Below are positions 51,442-61,647 of a stretch of DNA of 64,000 nt, in pieces (the stretch's first letter is position 1; each line of letters begins with the position of its first letter). A model generated the notes under the pieces. The model made no database searches, was not told the DNA's origin, and worked only from the letters and a program-made list of their open reading frames with translations. The position numbers were made by a program, and so were the translations under genes. This DNA is from Lachnospiraceae bacterium. GTDB lineage: Bacteria; Bacillota; Clostridia; Lachnospirales; Lachnospiraceae. The stretch spans positions 1 through 64,000 of the forward strand of contig JAFTPO010000019.1 of the NCBI GenBank assembly GCA_017463225.1, given 5' to 3'.

Positions 51442-52497
51442 TTACAATGTCTCATCATTTATGGCTATATAGCCACCCATCGTCCTTGCCACAAAGTACA
51501 TTATTGCCTCCTCATCATCCTGCCAAATACGACGGCTACGAGGATCCCCACACATAAGGTATCCACATGTGCAGTCTGTTAAGCCTACTCTTACGATTAC
51601 TATAGAGAAAATCTCTCTGTTGGTACAATATTGGTATAAGCTTGGTGCCTTATCCTTAAATTCCAGGATTTCATTAGTTGAATATATATTATTAACAACA
51701 ACCTTATCCAAGTCTTCTATGATACCAAAGGTTTCATCACTTCCGACCTTTTTTACTACGTTATCATCTCCAAGATAATATAGACTGGATACACGCAAAT
51801 CATCACACATTATACTTTGAATGCTCTCCAGTTTATCCATCAAGGTCTTACCGGCATCAAAACGAATGCTTATATCATTAAATATAGCACTTAAGCCTCT
51901 TCTGGCTAAAGCTTTAATCTGTATGTCCTTATGTTTAGACTCAACATAAATTATATAACAATTTCTTCCCTTTGTTTTACCTCTATATAAGGTTTTATCA
52001 ATGAGTTCAAATAATGTATCATAATCTGTTGCATCCTTTGGATAAGTTGCACTACCTATGGTACCGGTTATAAACGGCTCACAAGTTTCAAGTACTATAT
52101 TTTTACGTAACACATTGTTATCTGCATACAATTTAGAATAAAAGCTCCACACAGAATCGTAATCCAAATCCCTAAAATTTATAATAAGGAATTCATCTCC
52201 ACCATATCTGCCAGCCAATCCAAAGTCACCCAGGTATGCCTTAATATCTGATGCAAATCCTGATAATACTCCATCACCAACCTTATGTCCTTGAGTATCA
52301 TTGATAAACTTAAAATTATCTAAATCAACCATCGCTAAGGTAAATGGTATTTTATTGTCAATCAAATTATGGATAAATCCAATAATATAGCTTCTGGAAA
52401 CAAGTCCTGTCAAAGAATCTATAACATTGCTAATATCTTTATTTTGTAACAGCTGTTCAAAATAAGGATATTTGATTAAATCTTCCCTGCTATACAT
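51442..52497 (-). CDS. Diguanylate cyclase (GGDEF) with unassigned C-terminal domain, paralogue 3
   Basis: A 351-residue soluble protein closely similar to the tandem pair at 7766-9918. GGDEF domain: DSLTGLVSRSYIIGFIH, VDLDNFKFINDTQGHKVGDG and intact RYGGDEF; no RxxD inhibitory site. The C-terminal domain again ends GYLMCGDPRSRRIWQDDEEA. ATG 52497 behind GGGGGGTGAG aligns with the other two starts; the frame itself opens at 52527. It is alone here, some 43 kb from its relatives, with its own promoter and terminator. Confidence 0.88.
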   Translation of the reverse strand: MYSREDLIKYPYFEQLLQNKDISNVIDSLTGLVSRSYIIGFIHNLIDNKIPFTLAMVDLDNFKFINDTQGHKVGDGVLSGFASDIKAYLGDFGLAGRYGGDEFLIINFRDLDYDSVWSFYSKLYADNNVLRKNIVLETCEPFITGTIGSATYPKDATDYDTLFELIDKTLYRGKTKGRNCYIIYVESKHKDIQIKALARRGLSAIFNDISIRFDAGKTLMDKLESIQSIMCDDLRVSSLYYLGDDNVVKKVGSDETFGIIEDLDKVVVNNIYSTNEILEFKDKAPSLYQYCTNREIFSIVIVRVGLTDCTCGYLMCGDPRSRRIWQDDEEAIMYFVARTMGGYIAINDETL

Positions 52498-52541
52498 TTG
52501 ACTCACCCCCCATATCATATAAATCAACTATTATTTATAAT

Positions 52542-52570
52542 ATTATAATACTATTCCCTTTCAATAACAA
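52542..52570 (-). promoter_or_regulatory. Probable promoter of the third GGDEF gene
   Basis: Minus-strand TTGTTA (52565-52570), a 17-base spacer and TATAAT (52542-52547), about 45 bases before the ATG. Confidence 0.65.
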
Positions 52571-52652
52571 TTAAAAATAATATCAAAAATAAAAAATCTC
52601 AATAAAACTTAATTATTACTTTGACAAACAGTTGCTATAAATTCATAAAATA

Positions 52653-52702
52653 AGAAAAGACGCCTCTCATGCACATATGAGCACATGGAAAATGTCTTTT
52701 CT
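52653..52702 (-). terminator. Intrinsic terminator of glyS
   Basis: A 9-bp stem AGAAAAGAC/GTCTTTTCT (52653-52661 with 52694-52702) with a second CTCAT/ATGAG stem inside, 30 bases beyond the glyS stop. Confidence 0.75.
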
Positions 52703-52731
52703 CATCATAAAACCTTTATCATCTATACTGA

Positions 52732-54129
52732 TTAGTAATAAAGCTTCTTCTCAAAATAATCTTTAAGATCCTCAATCTTAACTCTCTCCTGTTCCATAGT
52801 ATCTCTATCACGAACAGTTACAGCACCATCAGTCTCTGACTCGAAGTCATAGGTTACACAGAATGGAGTACCAATCTCATCCTGTCTTCTATATCTCTTA
52901 CCGATATTACCTCTGTCATCAAACTCACAGTTCCAATACTTAGAAAGCTCTGCATATACCTTTTCAGCGCCCTCATTAAGCTTCTTAGAAAGTGGAAGAA
53001 CACCAACCTTTACAGGTGCAAGTGCCGGATGGAATCTAAGAACAGTTCTCATATCTCCACCCTCAAGCTCCTCCTCATCATATGCTGCACAGAGGAATGC
53101 TAAAGTTACTCTGTCTGCACCAAGTGATGGCTCGATTACGTAAGGAACATACTTAATCTTCTTCTCATCATCAAAGTACTCCATAGGCTCCTTAGATGTA
53201 TTCTGATGCTGTGTCAAATCATAATCTGTTCTATCAGCAATACCCCAAAGCTCACCCCAACCAAATGGGAAAAGGAACTCTATATCAGTAGTTGCCTTAC
53301 TGTAGAAAGCAAGCTCTGCAGGATCATGGTCACGATATCTCATCTCATCATCTTTAATACCAAGGTCCTTTAGCCAATTAATACAGTAATCTTTCCAATA
53401 CTTAAACCATTCAAGATCAGTATCAGGCTCACAGAAGAACTCTAACTCCATCTGCTCAAACTCTCTTGTTCTAAAAGTGAAGTTACCTGGTGTAATCTCA
53501 TTTCTGAAAGACTTACCTATCTGACCAATACCAAATGGTATCTTCTTTCTGGATGTTCTCTGAACATTCTTAAAGTTTACAAAGATTCCCTGAGCAGTCT
53601 CTGGTCTTAGATAAAGAGTTGCCGCTGAATCCTCTGTAACACCCTGGAATGTCTTAAACATAAGGTTAAATTCTCTAATATCTGTAAAATTGTGCTTGCC
53701 ACAGGTTGGACAGCAAATATTATTTGACTCGATAAACTCACTCATCTGAGCCTTTGTCCATCCATCAACGCTGCTGTCTAAGGTGATTCCCTTCTCCTGA
53801 CAAAAATCTTCAATAACCTTGTCTGCTCTAAATCTCTCATGACATTCCTTACAATCCATAAGTGGATCTGAGAAACCGCCAACGTGACCTGAAGCTACCC
53901 ATGTCTGTGGGTTCATAAGGATTGCACAGTCTACGCCAACGTTATATGGATTCTCCTGGATGAATTTCTTCCACCAAGCCTTCTTAACGTTGTTCTTAAA
54001 CTCAACGCCAAGGTTACCGTAATCCCAAGTGTTAGCAAGACCTCCATATATCTCAGAACCTGGATATATGAATCCTCTTGATTTTGCAAGTGCAACAATT
54101 TTTTCCATTGTCTTAGCTGATTGTTCCAT
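52732..54129 (-). CDS. glyS: Glycine--tRNA ligase, dimeric class II type
   Basis: Charges tRNA-Gly. The 465-residue single-chain enzyme is of the alpha2 kind (GlyQS/GRS1-like), not the alpha2beta2 kind. N-terminal [22 protein letters not shown], motif 2 region [21 protein letters not shown], preceded by [15 protein letters not shown], and a late class II segment [12 protein letters not shown]. Two CxxC pairs ([17 protein letters not shown]) suggest a zinc knuckle. Upstream is a small leader hairpin rather than a T-box. Confidence 0.97.
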   Translation of the reverse strand: MEQSAKTMEKIVALAKSRGFIYPGSEIYGGLANTWDYGNLGVEFKNNVKKAWWKKFIQENPYNVGVDCAILMNPQTWVASGHVGGFSDPLMDCKECHERFRADKVIEDFCQEKGITLDSSVDGWTKAQMSEFIESNNICCPTCGKHNFTDIREFNLMFKTFQGVTEDSAATLYLRPETAQGIFVNFKNVQRTSRKKIPFGIGQIGKSFRNEITPGNFTFRTREFEQMELEFFCEPDTDLEWFKYWKDYCINWLKDLGIKDDEMRYRDHDPAELAFYSKATTDIEFLFPFGWGELWGIADRTDYDLTQHQNTSKEPMEYFDDEKKIKYVPYVIEPSLGADRVTLAFLCAAYDEEELEGGDMRTVLRFHPALAPVKVGVLPLSKKLNEGAEKVYAELSKYWNCEFDDRGNIGKRYRRQDEIGTPFCVTYDFESETDGAVTVRDRDTMEQERVKIEDLKDYFEKKLYY

Positions 54130-54147
54130 GTTAATTTACCTTCCTTC

Positions 54148-54171
54148 CACCCCTACACCGGCGTGTGTGGG
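54148..54171 (-). promoter_or_regulatory. Leader hairpin before the glyS ribosome binding site
   Basis: On the minus-strand transcript a 7-bp GC-rich stem with one bulge and an ACGCCG loop lies immediately upstream of the AAGGAAGG site. No T-box features are seen. It may stabilise the mRNA or affect initiation. Confidence 0.35.
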
Positions 54172-54236
54172 ATTTTATGTCTTGTTTTGTATAACACATA
54201 GTCCATATTGTAACTTTAAAACCTATTTTTTTCAAG

Positions 54237-54986
54237 CTAATTCGTATCTAAAGTAGAAAGAATTTCCAGAGATTTAAAGTTTTTATCAACATATTCACAT
54301 CTAAAGCGATTTGCAATCCAAGCAAGCTCCTCTTCCTTCTCCTTTTCAAGCTTGAAGCTATATATTTTATTCAGAGGTGAGCTAAGAATATATTGAAGTG
54401 TATAAACTAATGTAGAGCTCACCTTTTTGTTTACTTTATACTTTAGAGCACACTTTATACAGCAAATGCCCCCATATCCTGCATCAAAGTGCGTTAATTC
54501 CTCCTTGGAGTCACATTTCACACAGGAATGAGCATGTATGGCCTGTCCCTCTATGTCCATCAACTTAATCTCATACACACTACGGATTAATGAGTTACTA
54601 ATTTTTCCATCTACTAATGTCTTTAGTGTGAGATAAAGAAGATTTAAGTTGTCTACACACTTATCTCCCTCTCTTGTATAATAGCTCATCAGCTCACAGA
54701 AGTATGATGCGTAGCACATTTTCTCCATATCATATGGTAGCTCAGCAAAATATTCCGTAACATTTACACTGATAAGTCTATATGCATCTCCACTTGGGGC
54801 TATGGTAAACTTACCCATAACATAGCTTTGACTGGCAGCTCTAAAGTTTGAGTTGGAGCGTCTGGCACCATTTGCAAATACAGTAATCTTTCCTCTCTCC
54901 TTTGTGAGTACAACAAGTCTTTTATCATACTCTCCCAGAGGAACTGAATAAAGCACTATTCCCGTTACTATAATATCATCCAACAT
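54237..54986 (-). CDS. recO: DNA repair protein RecO
   Basis: Recombination mediator that loads RecA with RecR. 249 residues. The N-terminal OB fold begins TGIVLYSVPLGEYDKRLVVLTKERGKITVFANGARR in family style. The zinc-binding part has CVKC and CCIKC separated by about 20 residues, with DAGYGGICC between. It lies 34 bases after era, a common clostridial gene pair. Confidence 0.95.
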   Translation of the reverse strand: MLDDIIVTGIVLYSVPLGEYDKRLVVLTKERGKITVFANGARRSNSNFRAASQSYVMGKFTIAPSGDAYRLISVNVTEYFAELPYDMEKMCYASYFCELMSYYTREGDKCVDNLNLLYLTLKTLVDGKISNSLIRSVYEIKLMDIEGQAIHAHSCVKCDSKEELTHFDAGYGGICCIKCALKYKVNKKVSSTLVYTLQYILSSPLNKIYSFKLEKEKEEELAWIANRFRCEYVDKNFKSLEILSTLDTN

Positions 54987-55019
54987 TCCTTCTCACACCC
55001 TCTCTAGCAGCAGACTCTT

Positions 55020-55991
55020 CTAATTATCATCTCTATAGCCGTAATTCTTTATTAGAGTGTCGCTATCTCTCCAGTCCTTCTTAACCTTAACCCAAAGCTT
55101 AAGGTTAACCTTACAATCAAGCAGGTTTTCCATACTGACTCTAGCCTTTGAGCCTATTTTCTTAAGCATTGCTCCCTGCTTACCTATAATTATTCCCTTA
55201 TGAGAATCTCTCTCACAGATTATGGTAGCATCAATATCTATAAGTCCTCCATCAGGTCTCTCCTTCATTCTGTCAATAACAACAGCTATACCATGAGGTA
55301 TTTCCTTATCTAATAATCTAAGAGTCTGTTCTCTTACAAGCTCGGCCACAATCTGTCTTTCCGGTTGATCTGTCACTGTATCCTCATCATAGAACTGTGG
55401 ACCATAAGGAAGATGACCCTTAATAGTTTTAATAAGCTCCTCCGAATTCTTACCCTTTAGAGCAGATACAGGAACTATATCCTCAAAGTCATAGACCTCC
55501 TTGTAGGTATTTATAGCATCAAATATTTCCTGCTCCTCAACAGTATCAGTCTTATTAATAACCAATATAACAGGGGTTTTGACCTTTCCCAAAACCTCTA
55601 CTATATGCCTCTCACCGGCACCAATAAATGTGGTTGGTTCAACAACCCACATAACCACATCAACCTCATTTAATGTGTTATATGCCACATTCATCATATA
55701 CTGGCCCAGCTTGTTCTTTGCACGATTAATACCTGGTGTGTCAAGAAACACAATCTGTGCCTCATCATCAGTATATACTGTTTGAATCCTGTTACGAGTG
55801 GTCTGTGCCTTGTTACTGGTTATGGCAATCTTTTGGCCTATAAGTCTATTCATAAGAGTAGACTTACCTACATTTGGTCTACCTACGATTGCTACAAAGC
55901 CTGATTTAAAATTATCATTACTCTTCTTGCCTAGTATCTTATCTATATCAAGATATACACCATCATTTATATTATCTATCTTGTTACCCAT
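55020..55991 (-). CDS. era: GTPase Era
   Basis: 16S rRNA-binding GTPase needed for 30S maturation. 323 residues: an unusual 30-residue N-terminal extension, then the G domain with G1 GRPNVGKST, G3 DTPGI, G4 NKTD and G5 SALKG, and a C-terminal KH domain with IIGKQGAMLKKIGSKAR and KLWVKVKKDWRD. ATG 55991 with GGAGA upstream was chosen over 56003. It lies 15 bases after the M16 peptidase gene and before recO. Confidence 0.96.
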   Translation of the reverse strand: MGNKIDNINDGVYLDIDKILGKKSNDNFKSGFVAIVGRPNVGKSTLMNRLIGQKIAITSNKAQTTRNRIQTVYTDDEAQIVFLDTPGINRAKNKLGQYMMNVAYNTLNEVDVVMWVVEPTTFIGAGERHIVEVLGKVKTPVILVINKTDTVEEQEIFDAINTYKEVYDFEDIVPVSALKGKNSEELIKTIKGHLPYGPQFYDEDTVTDQPERQIVAELVREQTLRLLDKEIPHGIAVVIDRMKERPDGGLIDIDATIICERDSHKGIIIGKQGAMLKKIGSKARVSMENLLDCKVNLKLWVKVKKDWRDSDTLIKNYGYRDDN

Positions 55992-56006
55992 GTAATTCTC
56001 CATTAT

Positions 56007-58940
56007 CTAAAATACGCTTAAAACCTGCTTGAAATTTTCCTTGGCAGCTTCAAGCTTCGACTCTCCACCTACAGCACATATGATGTTATTATTAATAGTA
56101 GCTTCAACATAAGGTGCAAGACTTCTTATGGTATCAACATCTGTTGCAAGCACTTGATCTCTGTCCTTCTGCAAGTCTTCATCTGTTAATCCAATAATAT
56201 AAGAAGCAAAGCTATAATTACCCTCTGCCACTGGTGTAAGTGGTGAGTCAAGCTTGCTAATGGCTCCTATAACGTACTTAGTCATATCTCTGTTATCTGC
56301 ATCAAAATTAGCAACGTAAGCAGGTGCGTTCTTATATATATCATAGGTCTCCATAAGATTAGGATCTCTATATGAAGTAAAATAAGAATTACCACTTCTT
56401 GCAAAGGCACACATACATCCATATGCTCCACCCTTAACTCTTACATTAAGCCAGAGATAATCGTATGAGAATATGGAACTAAGAACGCTTAATGCTCCTG
56501 TGTATTCCAATCCTGCGTCTCTATAGTTACCTGCAGTAGCCACATACTGTACCTGACTAGCTGTCTTAAAGCCCTCGTTAAGCTTCTCAAGCTTTACATC
56601 CTCTTCCTTATCATAGTTAAGTCTTGTAGAAAGCTTCTTGGAAAGTGATGTTATTGACTTTTCAAGCATTTCCTTAGGATTTTTTTCTGAGGTATAATTC
56701 ACAAGAAGTCCACCTCTCCAAAGAATCTCTCCTAATACATCTCTTAAATCATTAACTAAAGCATCGTATTCAGCCTCGAAATCGTTATCAAGCCTATCAA
56801 GAAGCTTATAATACTCAATTCCCTCAAGATACTCCTTGACTAAACCTATAGGGGAAACATAGCTTAATGCTCTATTTGCAGCAGTGAGATGTCCTGCTGA
56901 AACAAGGTCATTCTTTAAACCGTATTTTATCTCAGCAACAATCTCCTTTAATCTCTTCTTACTGTCAAGCTTTGATGTGAACAATATCTCCTCAATAAGC
57001 TCAAATGCTTTATCAAGCTTTTCATCAAGCATCTTGGCATTAACCATAAATGAAACTCTATATTTATCCTTCTTCTTCTTACTAAGAACTGAAGTTCCAA
57101 ATCCAATTCCACCTGTATGAAGGTTTATCTCATTAGCAAGCTGATTATACTCATAATTTTCAGTATCTACATACTTAAATATTTCTGTAAGCAATCCAAC
57201 ATATGGATATTTATTTATATCCATATCTGTAATATCAAAATCGAGATTGATATAACTGATTCCATTAGTGAATATATCATGACTTACAACCTTTACCATC
57301 TCTATCTCAGTAAACTGATTATTAAGCTTTCTGGCATTCTTATCTATATCACTAATCTCAAGGAGAGGTATCGAAAGAAGCTCCTCCTTGGTACTTGGCT
57401 CACTCTGATACTGCTTTAAATGTTCTGCATTCTTAACAATATCTGTAAGCTGAGCCTCTGAAAGGGAATTCTTATATTCTGCCAGCTTTGCCTTCTCAGC
57501 CTTTACCTTCTCCTCTAACATACCCTTCTTAGGCATAAGTGTAACGAAAGACTTGTGGTTATTGTCCAATATATATTTCCTAATAAGCTTTTCAAAGTAG
57601 TCAGTCTTTAACTCTTCCTTAAGCTCATCATATACCCAGTTAAGCTCAAATAAATCTAAAGCCTTACTATCATCATATAACCAGGTTGAAAATGCATTTA
57701 AGCCCATCATAAGACCCTTTGGATGTCTTCCAAAATTAGCCTCCTTATGCTTAAACTCAAAATAATTAAGTGATGCCTGCAAAGATGTCTTATTCAAGCC
57801 TTCAGATATAAGCTTATTTAAGGTATCCTCAATTAACTCATTAAATCTATCCTTATCAGATAAATTTGCATTCTTGGCAATGATAGAGAAAGTCGGCTGC
57901 TTAATTCCATCATCGTATGAGCTAAATACATCCTTTCCTATCTCCGCGTCTATAAGTGCCTTCTTTAAAGGCGCACCAGGAGCAGTAAGTAACATATGCT
58001 CTAATACAGCCATAGAAAGAGATAGCTTAATGTCATCACTATGACCAACTACTACATTATAAGTAAGATAAGTATTATCTGACTCATCATCAGCATCTGC
58101 TATGGAATAATACTCGTCTAACGACTTTGGAGCATCAAAACCAGGCTCATCTGTAAGTTCAGACTCCACCTTTAGATACTCGTAATTTGAAAGATACTCC
58201 TGATCTATAAACTCAAGCTCTGCCACAGCATCCATATCTCCATAGAGATAAATGTAACTGTTACTTGGATGATAATACTTTCTATGGAAATCCAAAAATG
58301 CCTCATAAGTAAGGTCAGTAATATAATCAGGGTCTCCACCTGACTCAAAGCCATAAGCTGTACTTTCATGAAGAGACTTCTCTATAAGACGATAAAGCTG
58401 TTGTTCAGATGATGAAAACACACCCTTCATCTCATTATAAACTACACCATTGTACTTAAGCTCGTTTGTCTCCTCATCAAGCTCATAGTGCCAGCCCTCT
58501 TGCTGTAATATCTCCTTCCGACTATATATATTAGGATAAAAAACTGCATCCATATATACATGCAAAAGGTTATGAAAATCCTTCTTATTCATACTTGCAA
58601 CCGGATATACGGTTTTGTCAGAATAAGTCATAGCATTAAGAAATGTATTAAGCGAACCCTTGCAAAGCTCAACAAACGGATCCTTTGCAGGAAAATTCTT
58701 TGAACCACATAATACAGAATGCTCCATAATATGTGGTACTCCCGTATCGTCTGCCGGTGGTGTTCTAAATCCTATAGTAAATACCTTATTACTATCATCA
58801 TTACAGACAACCATAACCCTTGCCTTAGTCTTATTATGACTAAGTACATAGCCGGTTCCCTTTATCTCATTTAATTCTCTCTTTTCTACAAGGGTATAAG
58901 CTTTTAAGCTTTCAATATTACTCAATTTTACTTCCTCCAT
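56007..58940 (-). CDS. M16C insulinase-family metallopeptidase (PreP-like)
   Basis: A 977-residue zinc peptidase, probably degrading small peptides in the cytoplasm. The inverted zinc motif HIMEH (HxxEH) is followed by SVLCGSKNFPAKDPF and LNTFLNAMTYSDKTVYPV, with the downstream Glu region NGVVYNEMKGVF, all typical of the presequence-protease M16C group with four domains in one chain. The listed ATG overlaps the TAA of cdd (TAAATG) and lacks a ribosome binding site of its own; GGAGG within its first codons precedes a TTG at 58925, which may be the true start. No signal peptide. Confidence 0.93.
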   Translation of the reverse strand: MEEVKLSNIESLKAYTLVEKRELNEIKGTGYVLSHNKTKARVMVVCNDDSNKVFTIGFRTPPADDTGVPHIMEHSVLCGSKNFPAKDPFVELCKGSLNTFLNAMTYSDKTVYPVASMNKKDFHNLLHVYMDAVFYPNIYSRKEILQQEGWHYELDEETNELKYNGVVYNEMKGVFSSSEQQLYRLIEKSLHESTAYGFESGGDPDYITDLTYEAFLDFHRKYYHPSNSYIYLYGDMDAVAELEFIDQEYLSNYEYLKVESELTDEPGFDAPKSLDEYYSIADADDESDNTYLTYNVVVGHSDDIKLSLSMAVLEHMLLTAPGAPLKKALIDAEIGKDVFSSYDDGIKQPTFSIIAKNANLSDKDRFNELIEDTLNKLISEGLNKTSLQASLNYFEFKHKEANFGRHPKGLMMGLNAFSTWLYDDSKALDLFELNWVYDELKEELKTDYFEKLIRKYILDNNHKSFVTLMPKKGMLEEKVKAEKAKLAEYKNSLSEAQLTDIVKNAEHLKQYQSEPSTKEELLSIPLLEISDIDKNARKLNNQFTEIEMVKVVSHDIFTNGISYINLDFDITDMDINKYPYVGLLTEIFKYVDTENYEYNQLANEINLHTGGIGFGTSVLSKKKKDKYRVSFMVNAKMLDEKLDKAFELIEEILFTSKLDSKKRLKEIVAEIKYGLKNDLVSAGHLTAANRALSYVSPIGLVKEYLEGIEYYKLLDRLDNDFEAEYDALVNDLRDVLGEILWRGGLLVNYTSEKNPKEMLEKSITSLSKKLSTRLNYDKEEDVKLEKLNEGFKTASQVQYVATAGNYRDAGLEYTGALSVLSSIFSYDYLWLNVRVKGGAYGCMCAFARSGNSYFTSYRDPNLMETYDIYKNAPAYVANFDADNRDMTKYVIGAISKLDSPLTPVAEGNYSFASYIIGLTDEDLQKDRDQVLATDVDTIRSLAPYVEATINNNIICAVGGESKLEAAKENFKQVLSVF

Positions 58941-59375
58941 TTATGCCAAGTTTTCCGGACCAAAGCTTAGAGGCAAAAGCTCCTCTAAGGTGGCAACCTT
59001 ATAATCATCCTGTGATTTAGCCATAATCACCTTGAATTTTTCAGGATTAACAAATTCCCTAAGCACCTGTCTACACACTCCACATGGTGATGTATAGTCT
59101 TTTATGTCCTGGTTTTCTTTACCGGCTATGATAGCAATCGCCTCAAAGCTGTTCTTATCCATAGTAATAGCTTTAAATATAGCTGTTCTCTCCGCGCAGT
59201 TACATGCCGGATAGGATGCGTTCTCCACATTACAGCCTGTTATAATATTCTCATCTGAAGTAAGTAATGCTGCACCCACCTTAAACTTAGAATAAGGCGC
59301 ATAAGCCTTTTCTCTGGCCTCTAAGGCTGCACATATTAAGCTTTTGTACTTGCCACTATCTAATGTACCATTCAT
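58941..59375 (-). CDS. cdd: Cytidine deaminase
   Basis: Deaminates cytidine and deoxycytidine to uridine forms. 144 residues, tetrameric type. Zinc ligands are C60, C98 and C101 with catalytic E62 (NCAERTA; SPCGVCRQ); substrate segment FKVGAALLT and CNVENASYP. ATG 59375 lies seven bases after GGAGG and is preferred over the GTG at 59381. It is directly followed by the peptidase gene with no gap. Confidence 0.96.
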   Translation of the reverse strand: MNGTLDSGKYKSLICAALEAREKAYAPYSKFKVGAALLTSDENIITGCNVENASYPACNCAERTAIFKAITMDKNSFEAIAIIAGKENQDIKDYTSPCGVCRQVLREFVNPEKFKVIMAKSQDDYKVATLEELLPLSFGPENLA

Positions 59376-59457
59376 AGTCACACCTCCAAATAATACTCTA
59401 TTACTAATTTAAAATAATTCCTGACACATTTCATTAAATCAATAGTTTAATCTCAGA

Positions 59458-60162
59458 TTAGGACATCTCTACTACAGCTTTAAGACTACCATCATCTTTG
59501 CCCTGAATTTTGATATATGCACTATTATTTTCCTTCGCCATATATACATCCAAGGCTTCTCCTAATCTTGACTGACTCTTATATTCTACCCTGATTTTAC
59601 TCACATTAGAATCAAGAGGTATATATTCGTCAGCAAGCTGAATATATTTGCCATTACTCATATGTCCATTATAATCTATATCTGATTTCTTAACTTTAAC
59701 AGTATCTATAAGCTGAAACTCTGCAGGCACCTTAATCTTTCTACCTGGATTCTCTATAGGATACTTTTCTTCCACATCGTAGCCTGTGCTATCCTCTTCA
59801 GTAATTCTAATTGGCCTTCCTGTATCCAAATCAACCAATGTCCATATAGAATCCGCAGCTATGATTACTTCCCCCTGCTCATCCTCTACAATTACATTTC
59901 TAAGCCCCATAGATGATGTAAAATTATATGGCCATGTTTTCACAACCACATCCTCAAACATCTTTGGATACCTATTTATCTCAATATACCAATTAATTGC
60001 AAACCAGGTTCTCTTTGTCTTAAGTAAGTAATCAATCCCTTTTCCTATGGACTCTGAATTAATATTTACACAATCCTGCATTGCATTCATTATGCCGGCA
60101 AGTGTCATCCTGGAATTGGCATCAATATCTGAAAAAAGTATCTTCTTGTTGTATGTATACAT
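59458..60162 (-). CDS. Acyl-ACP thioesterase
   Basis: Hydrolyses acyl-ACP to free fatty acids, ending fatty acid elongation. The 234-residue double hot-dog protein has the FatA-like segments LAGIMNAMQDCVNINSESIG, TWFAINWYIEINRYPKM, GLRNVIVEDEQGEVI and, in the second half, DIDYNGHMSNGKYI with the catalytic Asp/Asn/His set. No signal peptide. Single reverse gene between cdd and a symporter. Confidence 0.9.
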   Translation of the reverse strand: MYTYNKKILFSDIDANSRMTLAGIMNAMQDCVNINSESIGKGIDYLLKTKRTWFAINWYIEINRYPKMFEDVVVKTWPYNFTSSMGLRNVIVEDEQGEVIIAADSIWTLVDLDTGRPIRITEEDSTGYDVEEKYPIENPGRKIKVPAEFQLIDTVKVKKSDIDYNGHMSNGKYIQLADEYIPLDSNVSKIRVEYKSQSRLGEALDVYMAKENNSAYIKIQGKDDGSLKAVVEMS

Positions 60163-60206
60163 GGTCTCCTCCGCTTTAATCTAAAAAATAACTAACTTTT
60201 ATTGTA

Positions 60207-61538
60207 TCACTTTTCCTTAGGACTTTGCAATACGGAAAGCAGACTTAAGCCCAAAGACAAAAGCATGCCTAACAAAGGTAAATAATTGGGACCAACCATA
60301 AAATATGAATGTACAAGTCCTAATACACCACCCACTATTACCGCTGTAAACCATATCATTTTATTTATCCTTCTCTTTCCATAGAACATTATAGATGTAA
60401 ATAATGGAAATACTATTCCAGGAGAATACACTGAATATGCTCCTAGCAACAAATCAATTATATCTGATTTGGTAAGTGCAATAAGTAATGCTGCTATCCC
60501 CAATACACCTACTATTATTCTTACCTCTTTCACATTGTTTCTTTTTAGCAAATCGTGTTCAACTATGGTGGCTGCGTTTACTAAGCATGTATCTGCCGAA
60601 GAAATAAGCGTAGCCATAAGTGATAGACAAAGAAGTATGGCTAATGGTGTAGGAATAACCTTGTCCATAATATAAATCATTGGATTTTCACCATGCATCA
60701 CCGGTATATTATATAATGTCCACATTCCAATCATAGTGACAACAAAGCCTACTATAGCCAGCGAAAACGCCGCTACAATTGTTGCTCTTTGAGCTGTTTT
60801 ACCATCCTTAGACATTATGTTTCTAGATAAAATATCCGGACCTAAAAAATATGTTCCACCTGTTATAAAAAGCAAATTAACAAGCTCAAAATAACCAAAA
60901 TTAGAATCTATAAGCTGTAAATTATTAAATATATCCTGATTGTTATCGTTCTTACATAAAAATAGATAAATAAAAGTGCCAAAGATACCAACTACTATCA
61001 CCCCTGCCTGAAACATATCTGTCTTCACAACAGACAGCTGTCCACCAAGTATGGTATAAAGTATTACTACTATAGCAATTATGATAATCAATATATTCTC
61101 ATTAACACCAACCACTACACTCTTAACAATTTTAGTAAGTGATACAATCTGTGCTCCTATGATTCCTATCCAGGATATGGCTATAATCAGGGACAACAAT
61201 GCTTTTGCACCATTTCCCACTGTCTTATCAGCTATATCAGGCAAAGTTGTTGCGTCAAGCTCCCTAATCTTTTTAGACATTAATATTCCCTGAAGCAAAA
61301 GACCTATGGCTCCTACACCTAACCAGCAAAAGGCTGAAAAACCAATATCCCAAACCTTATCTGCTGTTCCAAGAGTAGCTGATGCACCTATCATAGATGC
61401 CATCAAAGAAAGATATACCGACCAAAAACCCTGAGATTTTCCAGCAACAGCAAAATCCTCAAAGGACTTTACTCTTTTAAAATCAAATATTGATATTGTA
61501 AATAAAATGATTACAAATAATATTATGCTATAAATCAT
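60207..61538 (-). CDS. Sodium:solute symporter (SSS family)
   Basis: A 443-residue membrane protein with about 13 hydrophobic segments. FEDFAVAGKSQGFWSVYLSL, then ASATLGTADKVWDIG, and GGTYFLGPDILSRNIMSKDG match the SSS pattern of PanF/PutP-like carriers. ATG 61538 was chosen over 61571 because the protein then begins with the first helix MIYSIILFVIILF and GTGGTGA lies upstream. Substrate unknown; the neighbours do not help. Confidence 0.9.
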   Translation of the reverse strand: MIYSIILFVIILFTISIFDFKRVKSFEDFAVAGKSQGFWSVYLSLMASMIGASATLGTADKVWDIGFSAFCWLGVGAIGLLLQGILMSKKIRELDATTLPDIADKTVGNGAKALLSLIIAISWIGIIGAQIVSLTKIVKSVVVGVNENILIIIIAIVVILYTILGGQLSVVKTDMFQAGVIVVGIFGTFIYLFLCKNDNNQDIFNNLQLIDSNFGYFELVNLLFITGGTYFLGPDILSRNIMSKDGKTAQRATIVAAFSLAIVGFVVTMIGMWTLYNIPVMHGENPMIYIMDKVIPTPLAILLCLSLMATLISSADTCLVNAATIVEHDLLKRNNVKEVRIIVGVLGIAALLIALTKSDIIDLLLGAYSVYSPGIVFPLFTSIMFYGKRRINKMIWFTAVIVGGVLGLVHSYFMVGPNYLPLLGMLLSLGLSLLSVLQSPKEK

Positions 61539-61647
61539 AATGTCACCACTATTTCCTATAATACTCAACACACATTTTCTTTGTATTTAACACTGATTTA
61601 TTATATAATGAAGTTGATTTAATTTCTACATATAAAGGAGAAAACTT

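Noticed and set aside
54130..54236. T-box leader upstream of glyS
   Set aside because: The leader is only about 100 bases and lacks the conserved T-box sequence and antiterminator; only a small hairpin is present.
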